Shown here: in pieces, positions 14,401 to 27,700 of the stretch
How positions within the stretch are numbered: the first letter of the stretch is position 1
Layout: each line of letters opens with the position of its first letter
Source: Callaeas wilsoni
Taxonomy: Eukaryota; Chordata; Aves; Passeriformes; Callaeidae
Length of the DNA: 64,000 nt
Direction: 5' to 3'
Assembly: GCA_013398955.1 (NCBI GenBank)
Contig: VWPU01012239.1
Location: 1 to 64,000 of the forward strand
Notes under the pieces: model-generated
The model's database searches: none
Told to the model about the DNA's origin: nothing
Seen by the model: the letters and a program-made list of their open reading frames with translations, nothing else
Made by a program: the position numbers and the translations under genes

Positions 14401-17400
14401 ATGATGTGCAAATGATAATTATTGTTAACAATTTTAAGGAAAAAGTATGTTCTTTGTTCCATGCCAGTGTTGATGATAGATGTATCTATATGGATACAGG
14501 CAATTATACACATATATTTTTATAGACTTAAAATACACATAGAGAATAAAAAATATCATCAGGTCATTCATGCATTTGAGTACCTTACTTTGATTTTCTC
14601 CTGTTGCACTGAATGTGATATATTATATAATTAAAATATTGAATGAGAGAAAATTTTACAAACCAAATCCTGGTAACCTTTAGTTCCTAATCTCAAAGCT
14701 GTCAAGAAAAATCCAGATGCTTGGGAGCCATATCCAAATGCAGACAAATCTCAGGTGCAAGAGGAGTGGCTATTAATCAGCAGCTGTGTTTATCAACACT
14801 TGTAATTATTCTGCCTCTAACTGAAGTGATAGGTCCTGTGTGTTTGCAGCTGATTTTGTACCAAGTTCTGAAGGAACATAATCTTCTCTGTTAATAAAAT
14901 ACTGAAGTTTCTAGGTCATTGTGGGTCTAGCAATTTACCTGTGTGTATAAATGATACTTACTACCATAATACTCTGAGAGAGAAACAGTCATGGCCAGAT
15001 ACTCTTAAATATTTTGTTCTCAGGAAGTTAGCTTGTTTGAATAGACAGTAAGGTTGTGCATGTGAAACAGATGATGTTTTTCTGAGGTTTCTGTCTGCTT
15101 CAGGTATATCTCTACCATTACATACCCAAATATTCAGTGAGGACATTTGGTGAATTTAGGCGCTCTTAGAAACCAAATGTTGCATCACAACTAATGTTTT
15201 CCTCCTACTGGTGACAATACCTCAGGATTTCAAAATGAATGGCAAAAATGAAAGCAAACCAGCATTTATTTGACCACCAGTGTGAAGCATCAATGTGAAA
15301 TAAATTAGAACTTGTGCCTGCTTAAGACTTTTCTTTATATTTTTGATTTGTACAATTTTATCTCTTTCCTCTGTTGACCTTGAAAGCACTGGTTATTTAT
15401 TAGCATAATATGATTACATTCCTTTCTGCAGGTTTAAGATGAAAATTGAAACCTTGCAATAATTTGACTAAAAGCTGCTACAGCATTCATCCAGCTGTCA
15501 AAATTTTAAGAGAAACCGTATTAAGCAAACCAAGCTGCAGCTGTCTAACTGATATCTAAACACAGTCAGCATAGCTACCTGGGTAGGAGGCACTTCAGCT
15601 GGCTTAATTTTCTGACTACAGATATGAAATATTAGCAAAATGCAATTTGGCGACAGCTTACACACTGTGGGCCATGGACTCTTCTCAGTCCACATGTGCA
15701 GTTTGTATTATAGCCAAATTAGATGCATTTATAATTAATCCTCTCCCTCCCTCTCTCTCACATTCTGTTCTGTACAATCTGTATTTGTGACTTAGATGGA
15801 CCAGGGCTTTGTTAATTACATGTCCAGGAAAGCATCGCTTGCTATCATCTTATGGATTCCTCGCTGGTGTAAGTGGCTGAGAACTGTCTAAAAACTTGTG
15901 GCAGAAATAGCAGCAGCAGCAGCACTCTTACCTAAAATGTGAGTGTAGTTTGTTTTAATGGTGGGTTTTACCTTTGGAAAAAGCAAATTCTACTTTGGAT
16001 GCGGAGGAGTAAGTGTTACTAATTCCCATTTGGCCAGTGCAGTGGATACATGCCAGAACTTGCTTAATACCCTTTCTTAGTCCTAAAGGTAATTAATTTT
16101 TTAATGCAGAAGCAGTCACTAGTATTGGTAAGTAACTCTTTTGCTTTATTTGCATTTGTTTTCTCTTGTAATAATTGAGATCTTTAAATCTATCAAAACC
16201 ATTATATTCTCAGAATCTTGATTTGGAAGTATGTGCAGCCTTGGTGAGTTGCATATTACAGAATTATCTTGTTTGGTTTCTGTTGCATGTGGAATATGGA
16301 TTAATATTTACAGTAGATGTAAGGACAAGTTTCTTCTTTTGTAAGGTTGAACAAAAGGCCAAAGTGCTACCAGTGCACTACATGGTAGTTGTGGATGTTT
16401 GAGGAAACAGTCTCTGTTACAAGGTTTCACCTGAGTCTGAAAAACCTTGAATTGCTCTGTGGTCAGAGAGACTTAGATATCCAAGCAGGGGAAAACAACT
16501 TTAAAGCTTTTGTGTTATATGTGGTGAGGTTTGTTTTAAATAGAAGCTGTTTGGTATTGAGCTTAGTAACTGTTAATGCCAGTCAGTTTGCTCTTGGATG
16601 TTTCATATATTCCCTCTGAAATTCTACACACTGACTACTATATACAAATTATAATACACTTAGAAACACTTACTGTATTTTGTTTCAAAACACCATCTGA
16701 ATCTGCAATATTTCATAAAAAATTTTTATTTTCTCAAATAATGTCTAATATTGTATCAAATATTTTAATATTTGAAAAGTAATTCTGAGCTGGACAGAAA
16801 TTCTTGTAGCAGTAGAGCATAAATGCCATTTTTGTGCTGTACAACATTTCTTTTCAAGTTCTTGATATGCTACTATTTTGAAGTGGTGTGGGAGAAAACA
16901 GCACTGAGGTCTGTTAAGTGATTTAATGTGCATCCTCTGAAGTACAGATTTGGGAGAATGAGGGAGAGAAAAGATAGGAAACAAGAGATTAGCGCAATCC
17001 ATGGCTAAACAGTTCAGAGAGGTAGTTGTTCTCCGTGGTATCCATTTCTGAAACCAGCTCAGGTGGCTCAGGGGTGATATATATCTTAATTTCACTTCAT
17101 TCCACCATTATTTTGTAGTGATATGTAACCAAGTGTTGCCTTTTTTCTGCCTAAAAAAGTACTTATGTTATTCAAATATGAATTTGGTTTTCATCTTGCT
17201 TTTGGTTGAGATTATGCTGCAGGCTGTTTTGTTAAGAGAATTTTAAAATAGGCCTCAATCCTGCAATTTGAGGCAGGAGAGTTGGTGGTTGAGCTCATTC
17301 AGGCTTTGTGTGGAATTCCGAAGCTGTGTGTTGCACAACCAGGTCCACATTTTGTGTATTTCTTAGTCATTTTAAGGTGCATTTTCTATGAAAATTTGTT

Positions 17401-20400
17401 GCATATGCCTTCCTTATTTCTAAATTATCCCACATAGAATAGAGAGATTTGCCTAAATATAGGTGTAGTATATAGAATTGTAAAGAAATTTGATGATGAC
17501 TGCTGAGTATAAACATTTCCTATGTTCTTAAAAGGATGTTTAAAAACAACAAATCATGTAATCCCATAAGTTTAGCTTATTTTAAACTGTTGTACTCAGT
17601 TGAGCATTTAATGTGTTTCTTCATCTTGTCTGGTATTTTCACTGCTTCTGGATCTTTCACACAAGATCAGTGGTGGGCTCCTTGTGTGGTGAGTTGACAC
17701 CAAATGCTTCAGTTTTTGTTGAAGGTGTGTAGTATTGATAATGGTTGTGCCTGACCATTGTCAGGGTTGAAGTTGGGCCTCATCGTGCTTAGCTTGGCCC
17801 CTCTTGTGGTGATTGGCTTGTGGCTTGGTCTGGTAACTTTTGGCTGGTTTGGTTTTGTTTTATTCCCGATATTCTAGAGAGGATATGTATTTTTGAGCCT
17901 TTTGCTAAACTTTTGTCAACATTAACTCAAGTTTTGAGATGGAAGAGGGCTGTTTTAACTCAAGCCTTGACAGTGGACAGTCACTGTGATGGCTGTTTTT
18001 TGATGATCGTCCTTAATGACTCAAGACTTTCATTGCCCCATCAGAAAGACAGTAGGGGATTTTACTGCATTTGCAGTTTTATTAAGCAGGACTTCCTGGG
18101 AGGATATTTCTGGCATGGGAAATTTTTTTGTCCTTAGAAGACAATTTCCTTTTCCTAGGAAGTTTGTATTACTCTGTGGAGCCACCTGCTACTCTTTCAT
18201 TGTAGGTAGCCAAAAGACGAGTACTGCCTTTCTTATATATCGTGCTCATTCTTCCACTCACCTTTAAGCCTCCTTTCTGGCAGAGGATTTTGCTCAGCCT
18301 TTAACAGGATAGTCTTAATTAAGTTGCCTGCAATTTCACTAGCAGTGAGAAGAGTATTATTTTATTATTTTAAAGCATTGATTTAAGGTTTTATTCATTG
18401 GTTTGCTGCAAACAATGTCTCACTGAGATAACTATTTTCTGAATTTATTTGGCTAGTGTACAATCAATTGCTGAGGTGCTATGTAATTAGCAAGGACTAA
18501 ACTAAGTATATCAAGCTATGCCAAGCTGTCAAGTACTTTGTGAAAATGAATTCAGATAGATAAAGGAAAACATTCCTAAAAGGTGTGGAAAATAACCATG
18601 AGAAGTGGTCTGTATGTCCCCAGCAGCAATCCTCTTCCATGTCTAGGAAGACAACCTTGGAAGATATTTAGCACTTTTACCAATGGCAGACTTGCAAGTT
18701 ACTGCCTTCAAGTAAATTCCTCCTTTCATCCAAGCTGCTTCTTGAACCCTAAATCTCTCTGATTTTATTTAATACTTCTCTTTCTTGGGGTGGTTAGATT
18801 CAATCTTCCTCTGTGGTCTGAAGTGCCCACTATTAGGTCTCATTAAACCCTCTGCTGTTTGCTGAAACGAGGCTGTTTCTTCTGTGTGCCCAAACAAACA
18901 GCTGCAGCAATTCAGGTGTCATTGCCCTGCAGTAATTTGTTACTGTGCCACTGCTGGAGGTTACCTTTCTGCAACAGAATTGGTGTAGGGGAATGCAGCC
19001 ACTCCATTTCACAGTCCCGCACCTTAGAACAATTCCCTTTTAGTTCCCACTAATGCACACCCACGTGTTTCCCACAGGGGGGTGTATGTGGTGTTTTGTG
19101 AACTCTAGTGTTAGAACAAAGGGTTGGAACAGTGAGGTCCACCTTAAAGCGTCTCTGGTCTCTGCCACATCAGATGCTGCCCATGTGCTGTGCAGTTGTA
19201 GGGAAACAGTCGCTAGCATGGTAAGTCACTTGGGAGGTGCTGTGCTGCTTCAGATACTTGCAAGGTTATTTAGCACTTTGGGTACCCAAAGAAAGCACAG
19301 CTTTTGCATTGGAGACAAATTATAGTCCTTTCTGCAGAATATTCAAAAAATGCTTCCAGAAATGAACACTGAAATACGACACTGACAAAATTCTGCCTGC
19401 CCAGAAGCTTGTTGGTTTAGCAGAAACCTCAATCACCATCCAGTGTGCATTGTGTGGTCCCTTGGCTTCTCCTACCTGGCAGGATTCGAGATTCACAAGA
19501 ATTCCTTATGAAAGCAGGATTCTGGCTGATTTCTATACTTTAGTCATTCATAAATTGTGGACCTGGCAGGGAGGTTGAAAGGATGGTGACAAATGTATGT
19601 ATTTGTGATGAAAGCTGTATCCATATTTTGGAAGTCCTCTAACTAGCAGGCTAGGATTGGGTGAGTTTTGTAATTCCCCTCCTACAGGTGTGCATTTGCC
19701 CTCCAACAGCAGTCTGCTAACAGGGTGCGATAGGCTGCATCCTAAACTAGTACAACTGAAAACATAGCAGCTGAATGACGGTAAGCTTGTGCAGTATTAT
19801 TTTTCAAGCCTGGCACCTTTGACGAGAGAGAGTTTTATAATTCAACTCAGTTTTTCAAGGCAAAGGCTTCTTACCCATGGGCCATGTGTGGTCTGCCAGG
19901 GTAACTAATCTGGCCAGTTTCCTGGTTCCTGGGATAACTTGGAAGAAGTCTGTAGGCAAAAGAAGTGGCTCTTTTAGCTGGGGTAGCCTGCTCCTAACAA
20001 CCTCTGTTCTGCTGTCATTCCCTCTTGTCACGTTATTGTGTGTGAGCAGAGTATTTGTTTGTGATGGGGCCCTGCATGTCATGAGTGCCGTGTAATGGCT
20101 ATGCAAAACTGGATTGGGTTAGTTGGGAGCCTTCTGATCTTCTGACCACTTGCAAGCAATGGGGCTTAACCAGGATGTGCATCAGTTCTTCAAAATTGCA
20201 GGAAAATAGTGAAAATATAACTGAGGTAAATGTATCTTGTCTAGCAATGAGGAGCAGGAAATTTATTCAGATGAGTGCAATTACGTGTAAGGGATGTGTG
20301 TTTTCTCTAACAGCAACACATCTGTTCCTTAGACATGCAGAAACACCTTCCAGGTGTAGGCAGAGTCTAAGACTAACCCAGTGCTGTCCTTCCAACTCTG

Positions 20401-21870
20401 TTGGTATTTCCCTAGGTGTGCCAGTTCTCAAAGAATAGTTTTACTTTATTTATCCCCTTAATTTTCTAGACTGTAGATAATGAAGGCTGTTCCCTGGGAA
20501 GGGTGTTAAGCTACTCTGCTTTCAGAAACTAGAACAGAGAACTGGAGTAGAAGCAGTGTAGACGATGTATTCCTGTTGCAGCAGTGGGAATCCAAGGAAA
20601 GTGTCTTCTCTCTTTTTCTCTCTCCTTGTTACAATCAAGTATTCAGTGCAGTATCTTCACGTGTTCAGATGAGAGTGCGGGTTCTTTGATAACGCTGAGA
20701 TTTCACACTTCCCCAGGTAGAGATGTTCTGCCTTCTGCAAATTCATAGTAATGACAACAAACCCATAAGTTGGACAAAAAATCTTCAAGCAAAGGAATTG
20801 TCTACTCCCTCAATAGTGAGGGAATTGTGCAGCTAAGGAAAAGGTCATAATTAATCAGAGATGTGGTCTTAAATGACCTCTTCCTAACTGTCCTGAAGTT
20901 CTGCAAACTCCCTCTCTCTTTCTAAATTGCCTGAAGTGGAGGCTAAAAGTGGTGTGCCTTAAAGATTGGATTACAAATCAGTAATGTTGGTTGGTTTAAC
21001 CCAAGCAATTCCACCCTGCTCCTGCACCCTATACCTGGATGAAATTATTCCTGCTCCCTGTTTCAGCCCCTACCGGAGTCTTAGGGGACAGTTTGCAGTC
21101 AGCACCTGCTCTGTTCTCTCTAGAGGCTGTGACCCTAAAGCTGACAGGTTCCTCTGGGCAGATTCTGAGTGGCGCAGACCCCTTGTATGAGGATCCACGC
21201 TGTGTCCTAGACAAAGACTCCCCTGCTCTGTGTAGAGAAATCTCCCCCATTTCTTCTGGATACTCTGTCCCCAGCTTGTCAGCTGCTTGTTATGACTGTT
21301 CAGCTCATGCAACTCCAGTTCATTACTTACTCAGAATTAAAATGGTTATAATTGGATCAAGTTCTCTTCACAAGTATGTTAATACTTTACTTTTGATTGA
21401 GAGTGTTTGCAGAGTGGCTCTGTTTAATGATTCGATTTTGAAAGGTAATTCAGGTTAATATTCTTCAGCATGTGTTGTTAGTTTCTTCCTGCCCTGTATA
21501 CTTGCTCAGGATTCTACATCTTGCAGTATGGGAAAAGCCTGAAACCATCAACCATAGCTTGGGATAGCAAAAGCAAAAAAGGCTTAAGAGAGTAGTGAGA
21601 AAATGGTTTTGCTAACCCCGTATTCACCTCCCAATATTGGATGAATTGCACGTCTGTAGACCCATCTGGCACTGCAGGAGAGTAATATCCTTTATGACAA
21701 AGACATTTTACTTAAGCTTTTCTTCCAGCTCTGGTCCAGAAGGGGGAAATTGATTTAGCCTGTGATGTTAGAAACCAAAATCAAGAAGTGTTGAGACAGA
21801 GGGCAAGCTGCACTGTGACACCTTCTGTGCATTCAGACTAGAAACTGGATCCTTTCCCTATTGCAGTGAT
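8430..21870. other. Non-coding stretch, no supported gene
   Basis: No exon with good splice sites and no repeat family is recognisable here. The plus strand is visibly rich in T and G in places: 17821-17880 has 28 T and 16 G against 8 A and 8 C. In vertebrate introns that pattern often accompanies plus-strand transcription. The longest open frame, about 152 codons at 10620-11078 (+), has no family resemblance or splice context and is within chance expectation for a window this size. Other items are a T18 run at 12594-12611, a short AGC repeat at 15909-15923 and a perfect 14-bp palindrome at 13957-13970. Confidence 0.6.
12594..12611. repeat. T18 homopolymer
   Basis: Eighteen consecutive T on the plus strand, with no recognisable retroposon body attached on the minus strand. 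Confidence 0.85.
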
Positions 21871-21905
21871 CTCCCCTTCTCATCTGTTGCTCCCTTCTTA
21901 TTCAG

Positions 21906-22131
21906 ACACATGCGAAGTCACATGTACTGTGCTGACACCACTGCAGCTGTTCTCCTGGAATCAAAGGACTCCTCATATGAGCTCATCTGCTCTTGCTGTA
22001 AATGCCAGCCTGTGGAGGACAAAGCCTTGGACTTTTTTCATCCCAAAAGGAAGCCTTTAGAAGAAAAAGATTTTTGCTGGGAGTGTTTGGGAACAATATC
22101 CCAAGGGAAAATATTTTTTTTCTTCTGCTGA
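21906..22131 (+). other. Weak coding-exon candidate after a strong acceptor
   Basis: A long pyrimidine tract ending in ttattcag (AG at 21904-21905) is a good 3' splice site. The frame that follows is open to a TGA at about 22129-22131. It encodes a cysteine-containing peptide with the run CSCCKC followed about 30 residues later by CWEC. No strong 5' splice site closes it; the best internal donor-like string is GCT|GTAAAT. The end of the frame runs into a poly-T-derived phenylalanine run, which argues against a genuine coding end. I do not recognise the peptide. It could be a cryptic or alternative exon, or chance. Confidence 0.15.
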
Positions 22132-22139
22132 TGCCAGTC

Positions 22140-24690
22140 TGACTTACTTTTGCAGCTGGAAGCAGAGTCTATAAAGCTGGTATTTCTGAATGAAAGGACA
22201 AGGACTTTAGTGAAGCTAATTTTAGTCCCTTTGGCTCACATGGGGAAGTGGGACACAGTAAATAGATTGTGTGTGTGTCTGATGTGTAAAAAGATAGCAA
22301 CTGTTTCATAAAGTACCAGAGGCTGTAGTCCATTCCTAAGTAGAAGATTAAGGTTTAAAAATATTAGGTTTTTGGTTCTATTGCATGGTTATTTCTTTGA
22401 GAGACACCCTTTTGTTACTGCATTTGTGAACACTGTGTAGCTCCCTGTCCAACAACTTTTCTTTCCCTCTGATGCAGTGGTTGGAAAGCTCCCTGGGTGG
22501 CAGGAGGGCTGCACAGCCAACAGTCATGTCTGGACTGAACTTTTAGATGAAGGGTCTTGTTTTAATTTCATTTTGATCATTTGGGTTTATGTAGCTCAAG
22601 TAATCTCTTCAGTAACCAACAGCCTTACTGTTCATGACAGTAGTGCATCAGCCCTTCCTTCTGAGGAGCCCTGCCAATGCTAGTCCAAACTCTGACAGAA
22701 GCATGTTTTTTGGGAGTAAGTACTTCGTATGAACCAGAATCTTGCCAAATTAGGTTGATTAGGGACATTGATTTTGAAAAAAATGAGAACTTCTGGTGAG
22801 GTCACTCCCATTTCACTGTTTGGGAATAGATAGAAAGTAACATTTTTTTTCTTCTCTTGCCCCCTTCTTTTCTCCTTTTAAAATTTTTTTCTTCTTCTTT
22901 GCAGCTTTTCATTTTAAAGCTCTTTTTGTGCATGTACAGCATATAACCAAAGTGAAAACCAGACATTTAAATTGAGTTGTAATAATTCTATGGGAAGTTG
23001 TTTCATAAATTTCCATTCAGACTTGGCAGAAAGCTGAAGAGTTGAAAGCTCAGAAGCTTTAATGAAACCAAACCTCTGTACTTCCCACACCTCTCATGCC
23101 TGTCCCTGCAGTGTTTCCACCTAGATGACTGCAGTACACTGCAGTGAGGATGCATGTGCAGAGCAGCAAAGGCTTCAGCCTGGTATGACGTGTCTGGTCC
23201 TCTCCATATGAGCACCTGTATTTTCATTGGTATGATGCTGAAATTTGGCAGTGATGATTAGCTGACAATATGATTCGGTTGCTTGTTGATGACTGTCAAA
23301 TTTTGTGTGGCTGTCGTGCTCAGAATATCAAGTATTTAGTGATTATTTTAAACAACTGTATGAAATTAAGTTTGACAAGTCCCTAACTGTTATAAGCTCA
23401 TTCAAATCATCTGTCAGAGCAGTGCTACAAATGTACCACAGGAGAACTCACCTAAAAGAGGAGCTGAAGTTGATGTTCTATACTATTAAATTCTGAAAAT
23501 TTATCTCCTAAAGCTTGGGCTTAGCTTGTGAAACTTGTTTTACATGGTGTGCAAGTGGAACTCATTTCATGACTTTTACAGGAACTGTGTTTATGGGTAA
23601 CTCTTAATACTTGTATTGCTCTTCTTTTTTATCTAAAGAAGAAATCTCATGGCGTTTTTGTTGTTGTTGTAGCTTCTCCCAAAACTGTAGGGGAACAAGA
23701 CACACACAAAAGAAAATGTGATCCTTCATGCCTGCTGTCACAAACACAAATACTCCCTTGAAAAATCATAATGGGAACGATGAAGATTGGTGCATTTGTT
23801 AGGAGAAGCAGCTTGCTAGCAGGAAAACATGACATGGAACCTCCTTCTTGTCAAGACTGGTAGTTTACATGTAATTGCACATTTATACTCTCTGAGGGAT
23901 TAAAAGAAAGACTCTTGAAAGGCCAAGATGCCCATTATGAAGCTATCAGGCTGGAAAGCTGCCATTTATTAGACTAATATGAGCCTGGTCAATTTTTCAA
24001 AACATACATTATAAAAAGAACAACGCTTAGTGTTTTATGTTTTCAACCATTCATTAAGTTATCCTTTGAGACAAAAGATGTAGTGAAGCAGAATTTGTAA
24101 GTCATTTAATCCAGGATTTTTTTAGCAATTGTAAAAATGATTAAGACTAGTTCTCAAGCATTTTTAACTTCTTTCCTTTCTCCTTGCCCTCACTGTTTTC
24201 CTTATTTGAGTCTTGTAAGCATAGTGGTAGGTGCCCAATCGATCTGCTGTTGCAGAACCCCTAGGAGATGATGGCAGGACAGAAATTGCTGTGGTCAGTA
24301 GGACTGGCTGGGAGAGAAGGTGCCCTGCAGCAGAAGTTTGTTGCACACTTCTGATTTTCTGTTTCTGGGGAATCTTGCCTGAGCCTCTCAATCGCTTCCT
24401 TCATTTTCCAGTTTTTCTTTAACCTAGGACAAAGGAGCAGGGCCAGCTGGTGGGGCAGGCAGCTATTCCATCACACAAGATCAATAGGAACAAGAGTGCC
24501 ACCAAGCCAGGAGGTAGGAGGGTGGACAAAGCAGTAAAAGGGCTTGGGATGGTGCCTTCCCCTCTCGATGTCCCCTGTATTTCCTGCTGCCTTTTGCATT
24601 TGTGGCTACTTCCTCTCTTGGTGTGGCTCTGCTGCCTCCTTCCAGATACAGCCCGGACGTGCTGCTTCTGTTGTTTCAGCGCCGTGATTT
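22140..24690. other. Non-coding stretch, no supported gene
   Basis: No recognisable exon, RNA gene or repeat family. Good-looking acceptor tracts occur, for example the pyrimidine stretch ending in gatgcag near 22476, but the frames after them close quickly or lack donors. GC content rises towards 24.4-24.7 kb, leading into the GC-box repeat. Confidence 0.55.
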
Positions 24691-24790
24691 GTGCGGAGCG
24701 CGGCCGCGCCCCGCCCGAGCAGCGGCCGCGCCCCGCCCGAGCAGTGCTGTGCCCCATCTGTGCGGGTTCCGGAGTGCCCAGCACGGAGCA
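24691..24790. promoter_or_regulatory. Small CpG-rich patch with two GC boxes
   Basis: A short CpG-dense block inside otherwise ordinary DNA. It contains two exact copies of ccccgccc (24709-24716 and 24731-24738), the classical Sp1/KLF GC-box core, and two NotI-type octamers gcggccgc. The patch is much shorter than a typical housekeeping CpG island, so it may be an internal enhancer, a minor promoter, or just a GC-rich tandem duplication. Overlapping open frames on both strands here are a side effect of high GC. Confidence 0.4.
24700..24743. repeat. Exact 22-bp tandem repeat, two copies
   Basis: Positions 24700-24721 and 24722-24743 are identical 22-mers starting gcggccgc and ending cccgagca. 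Because the copies are exact, the duplication is either recent or conserved. Each unit carries one GC box. Confidence 0.9.
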
Positions 24791-27700
24791 GGGCTGGAGA
24801 CGTGGGCTGACCTCCTACTGCACCTTCCACCCCAGAGCAGGGGGAAATGCAGAATAACCCAATGATGTCAAATGATGGCTGGTGCCCTTATTTTGGCATT
24901 ATTGGATTAGGAAAAAACTGTCATGGTATTGGAATAGGACGTTAAAGACGTGAAAAGTGGAAAGTGATGCTTCAGGTGACACTGACAAAGGGCATTCAGA
25001 ACCTTAACACAACTTTTAGACTGGTTGGTGAGTTGCTTCACTCTTTGTATGCTTTTCAGCTTGTAGAAGCGCTACAGAGATTAAACTGTATCACACTTTT
25101 TTTCTCACACTGTTCACCATTTAATATAAACACATTACAGATGAACCAGGAACGTTGCTTTGCCTAAGCAAGTTGGCAACATGAGAAGTTTTAATGAAAT
25201 TTTCCTTACATGTTTAGAATAGCAATAAGCAGCAGAACTTCATCCTATTTTAATGGTTTGTATGTGGCTGCCTGGAAATTCAAACCCCTGGGAAAATCTC
25301 ATGCTGCTAAATGTGTTTTCTTTTGGTGTCAGACCCTTCTTCTCTCCAACCCTCTCCCCCATCTATAAAGTTTTTCATTGAATGGAAAGTAATTTTTGAG
25401 ATGTTCAGTATTTTCATTTTATGAATGTAAAATCATAAATATAATCTTAACTATTTGGTACAACTGAAAATCACATCCCTGAGAAAAAAGATAACCTAAA
25501 AATGTATTGCTTCAGTACTCATCAAGGGAGTTAAGTTATTGAACTATCCTTGCAAAGTATTTAGACTTCGGATAAAACTACATTTCCCACAGAGAAGGTA
25601 GTTCTGGCTTACTTTGGCTTTTTAAGATTAGTGCTAGCTAGCAGCAATCCTATTAACTTTAAGATCTGGGGTTGAGTTTAAGTAAAACTTCAGTGTGTTT
25701 ACATGTTTGTGCATTTCTGAGAATGCTATTTTATATAACTTCAGGGACCTTATCAGCAAGAAAGAATAGAGAAACTGAAGCAAATTTTGGCTGCTGACTG
25801 TAGGGATATATAAAACAGTGACAAGAACAAAATTACACATTGATAGTATTGGCAAGTGAGATTTTCAGTTGTTGTAGTAGCCAAAATTCATGGTTTTATG
25901 CATCATGATAACTGAAACCAGTTATTCATTTGGCACTCAGAGTGATAAGGAGAAAGAAAATTGATCTGTAATAGCAGAAAACTCAGTCTTGGATGTCAGC
26001 TGGTGGTAGTATTTTTTTTATCGCTGGTGTAGGTTCAGATTCCATTCATTCTGTAAGCTTAATTTTTTATTGCTAGCATATTTTTATGCCTTCATTTTCT
26101 TTTAATTTGAAGACTTAGAGCAATATTTTACTGTCTATAAGTGAGTGTTTGTTTCAAATATGCCCTGATGTAAAATGCTGAGAGGGTTAGCTTTGGCTTT
26201 TTTCTTTACCTACTGTGTACTTTTTCTGACATGTTAGATTAACTTTCAGCCGCAGGCCAATCTGTCAAAGAAACAGGGAATGTCTCCTGCTATGACATAT
26301 TTGCCAGAGGCTGAGGTTTGAAACAAGCTGGGTATTGCTTCTTACACAAAAGTAATTTCTCCCTACTGAAGAGAGCTATCACTGAATCAGCTGAACAGAG
26401 CCTCTGACTTGCATTGCTAGGTTCTGATCAGAAAATCTGCAACAGGCATTTTTTCTAATAAACTTATATGCCACAAAGGAGCTCTGTCAGTATGACTGCG
26501 GGAGAACTTTCAGCAATATAAGGTCAAAATAATTTCCTCAAGGATATCAGGAATCCAATATATATTTTAAAAACTTTCCCTGGTTGACTTCAGTATTGTT
26601 ATCATGTTGGATGAATATACTGCTGCAGAGACAGACCCATAGGTCAGACTTTAGCCTAGAGACAGGACCTGTACTATCATCCTGGCATCTGCTACAAAAA
26701 TAACCACCCCACTCCTTAAACCTGACTCAATTTACTGTAGGAGCTGAACAAAACGGAGCTCTCCACACCTCCCTTTTTCTGCCTTGGTGTGGTGCTGAGG
26801 CGATTGAAGCTGCTGTACATCCTGAATGTTCCCTTGCAGCAGAGCTTCTTCCAAGGTGGTATCGATAGCCAGCTCTCAAAGCAAGTCCACGTGCGTAGCA
26901 AAGCCTGGGATCTTTGCAGAAGTGGCTAAAGAGGAGTGTCTGTCACAGGCAGCCCCTGAGAGGCGATCTGGGCAATGACAGAGCTGCCACTGCTGCTGGG
27001 CAGCTCACGGGCTGAAGGGAACTTGCACTTCATCCATCCAGGCTCCTTTTGGGACAGGCTGCCGTCTCCTCTCCTCAGGACTGGCTGGCAGAAGGTGTGT
27101 GAATAACACAGGGAGTGTTGTGAGAGGAAAGAGAGGATTAGGCTGGGATTCCTTGCTGCTTCTTTTGCTGTCTGTGATACGAGTGTTCCATGCTGCGAGC
27201 AGTGCACTCTGCGAACTGGGGAAGTGGCATCAGTCGTTTGTTTTACCAGACTTCTGTACCCCTTATATGCAAGTCAGACTCTAGGATAGTATAAGATTTG
27301 GGCTTAATGAAGGAATTAATACATATCCTCCTCAGGCAGGTGTCATAAAAAAGAATTGACTTAACCCATATAATGGACCCCTTATGGCACTGGAATAGCT
27401 GAAGCTATACCTGTTTCCATAGACTAATTTAGGTCATTACAGCTGTATTACCTTATGCCAGCCAAGGATCTGACCCAATTAAATTGGAATAACAAACCGT
27501 GTTAATTTTAAGACTTTCTCCAGGAATGCACGTCTGCCTTATTGCTTATTACTGATCACAAAGTTCGTAAGCTGCTGGTTATAATTTAATTTCCCCCTTA
27601 TGAAGTGGAATCCCTTTCTGGATTTACTTAAATACATATTTATACATTTTAAGTGTTGTGAACAGTAAATAGATGTGATATCAATTTATATTCTCATAGT

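Noticed and set aside
24419..24865. Overlapping open frames of 74-135 codons on both strands
   Set aside because: They follow from the GC-rich patch and its 22-bp repeat. No splice or family support favours any of them.
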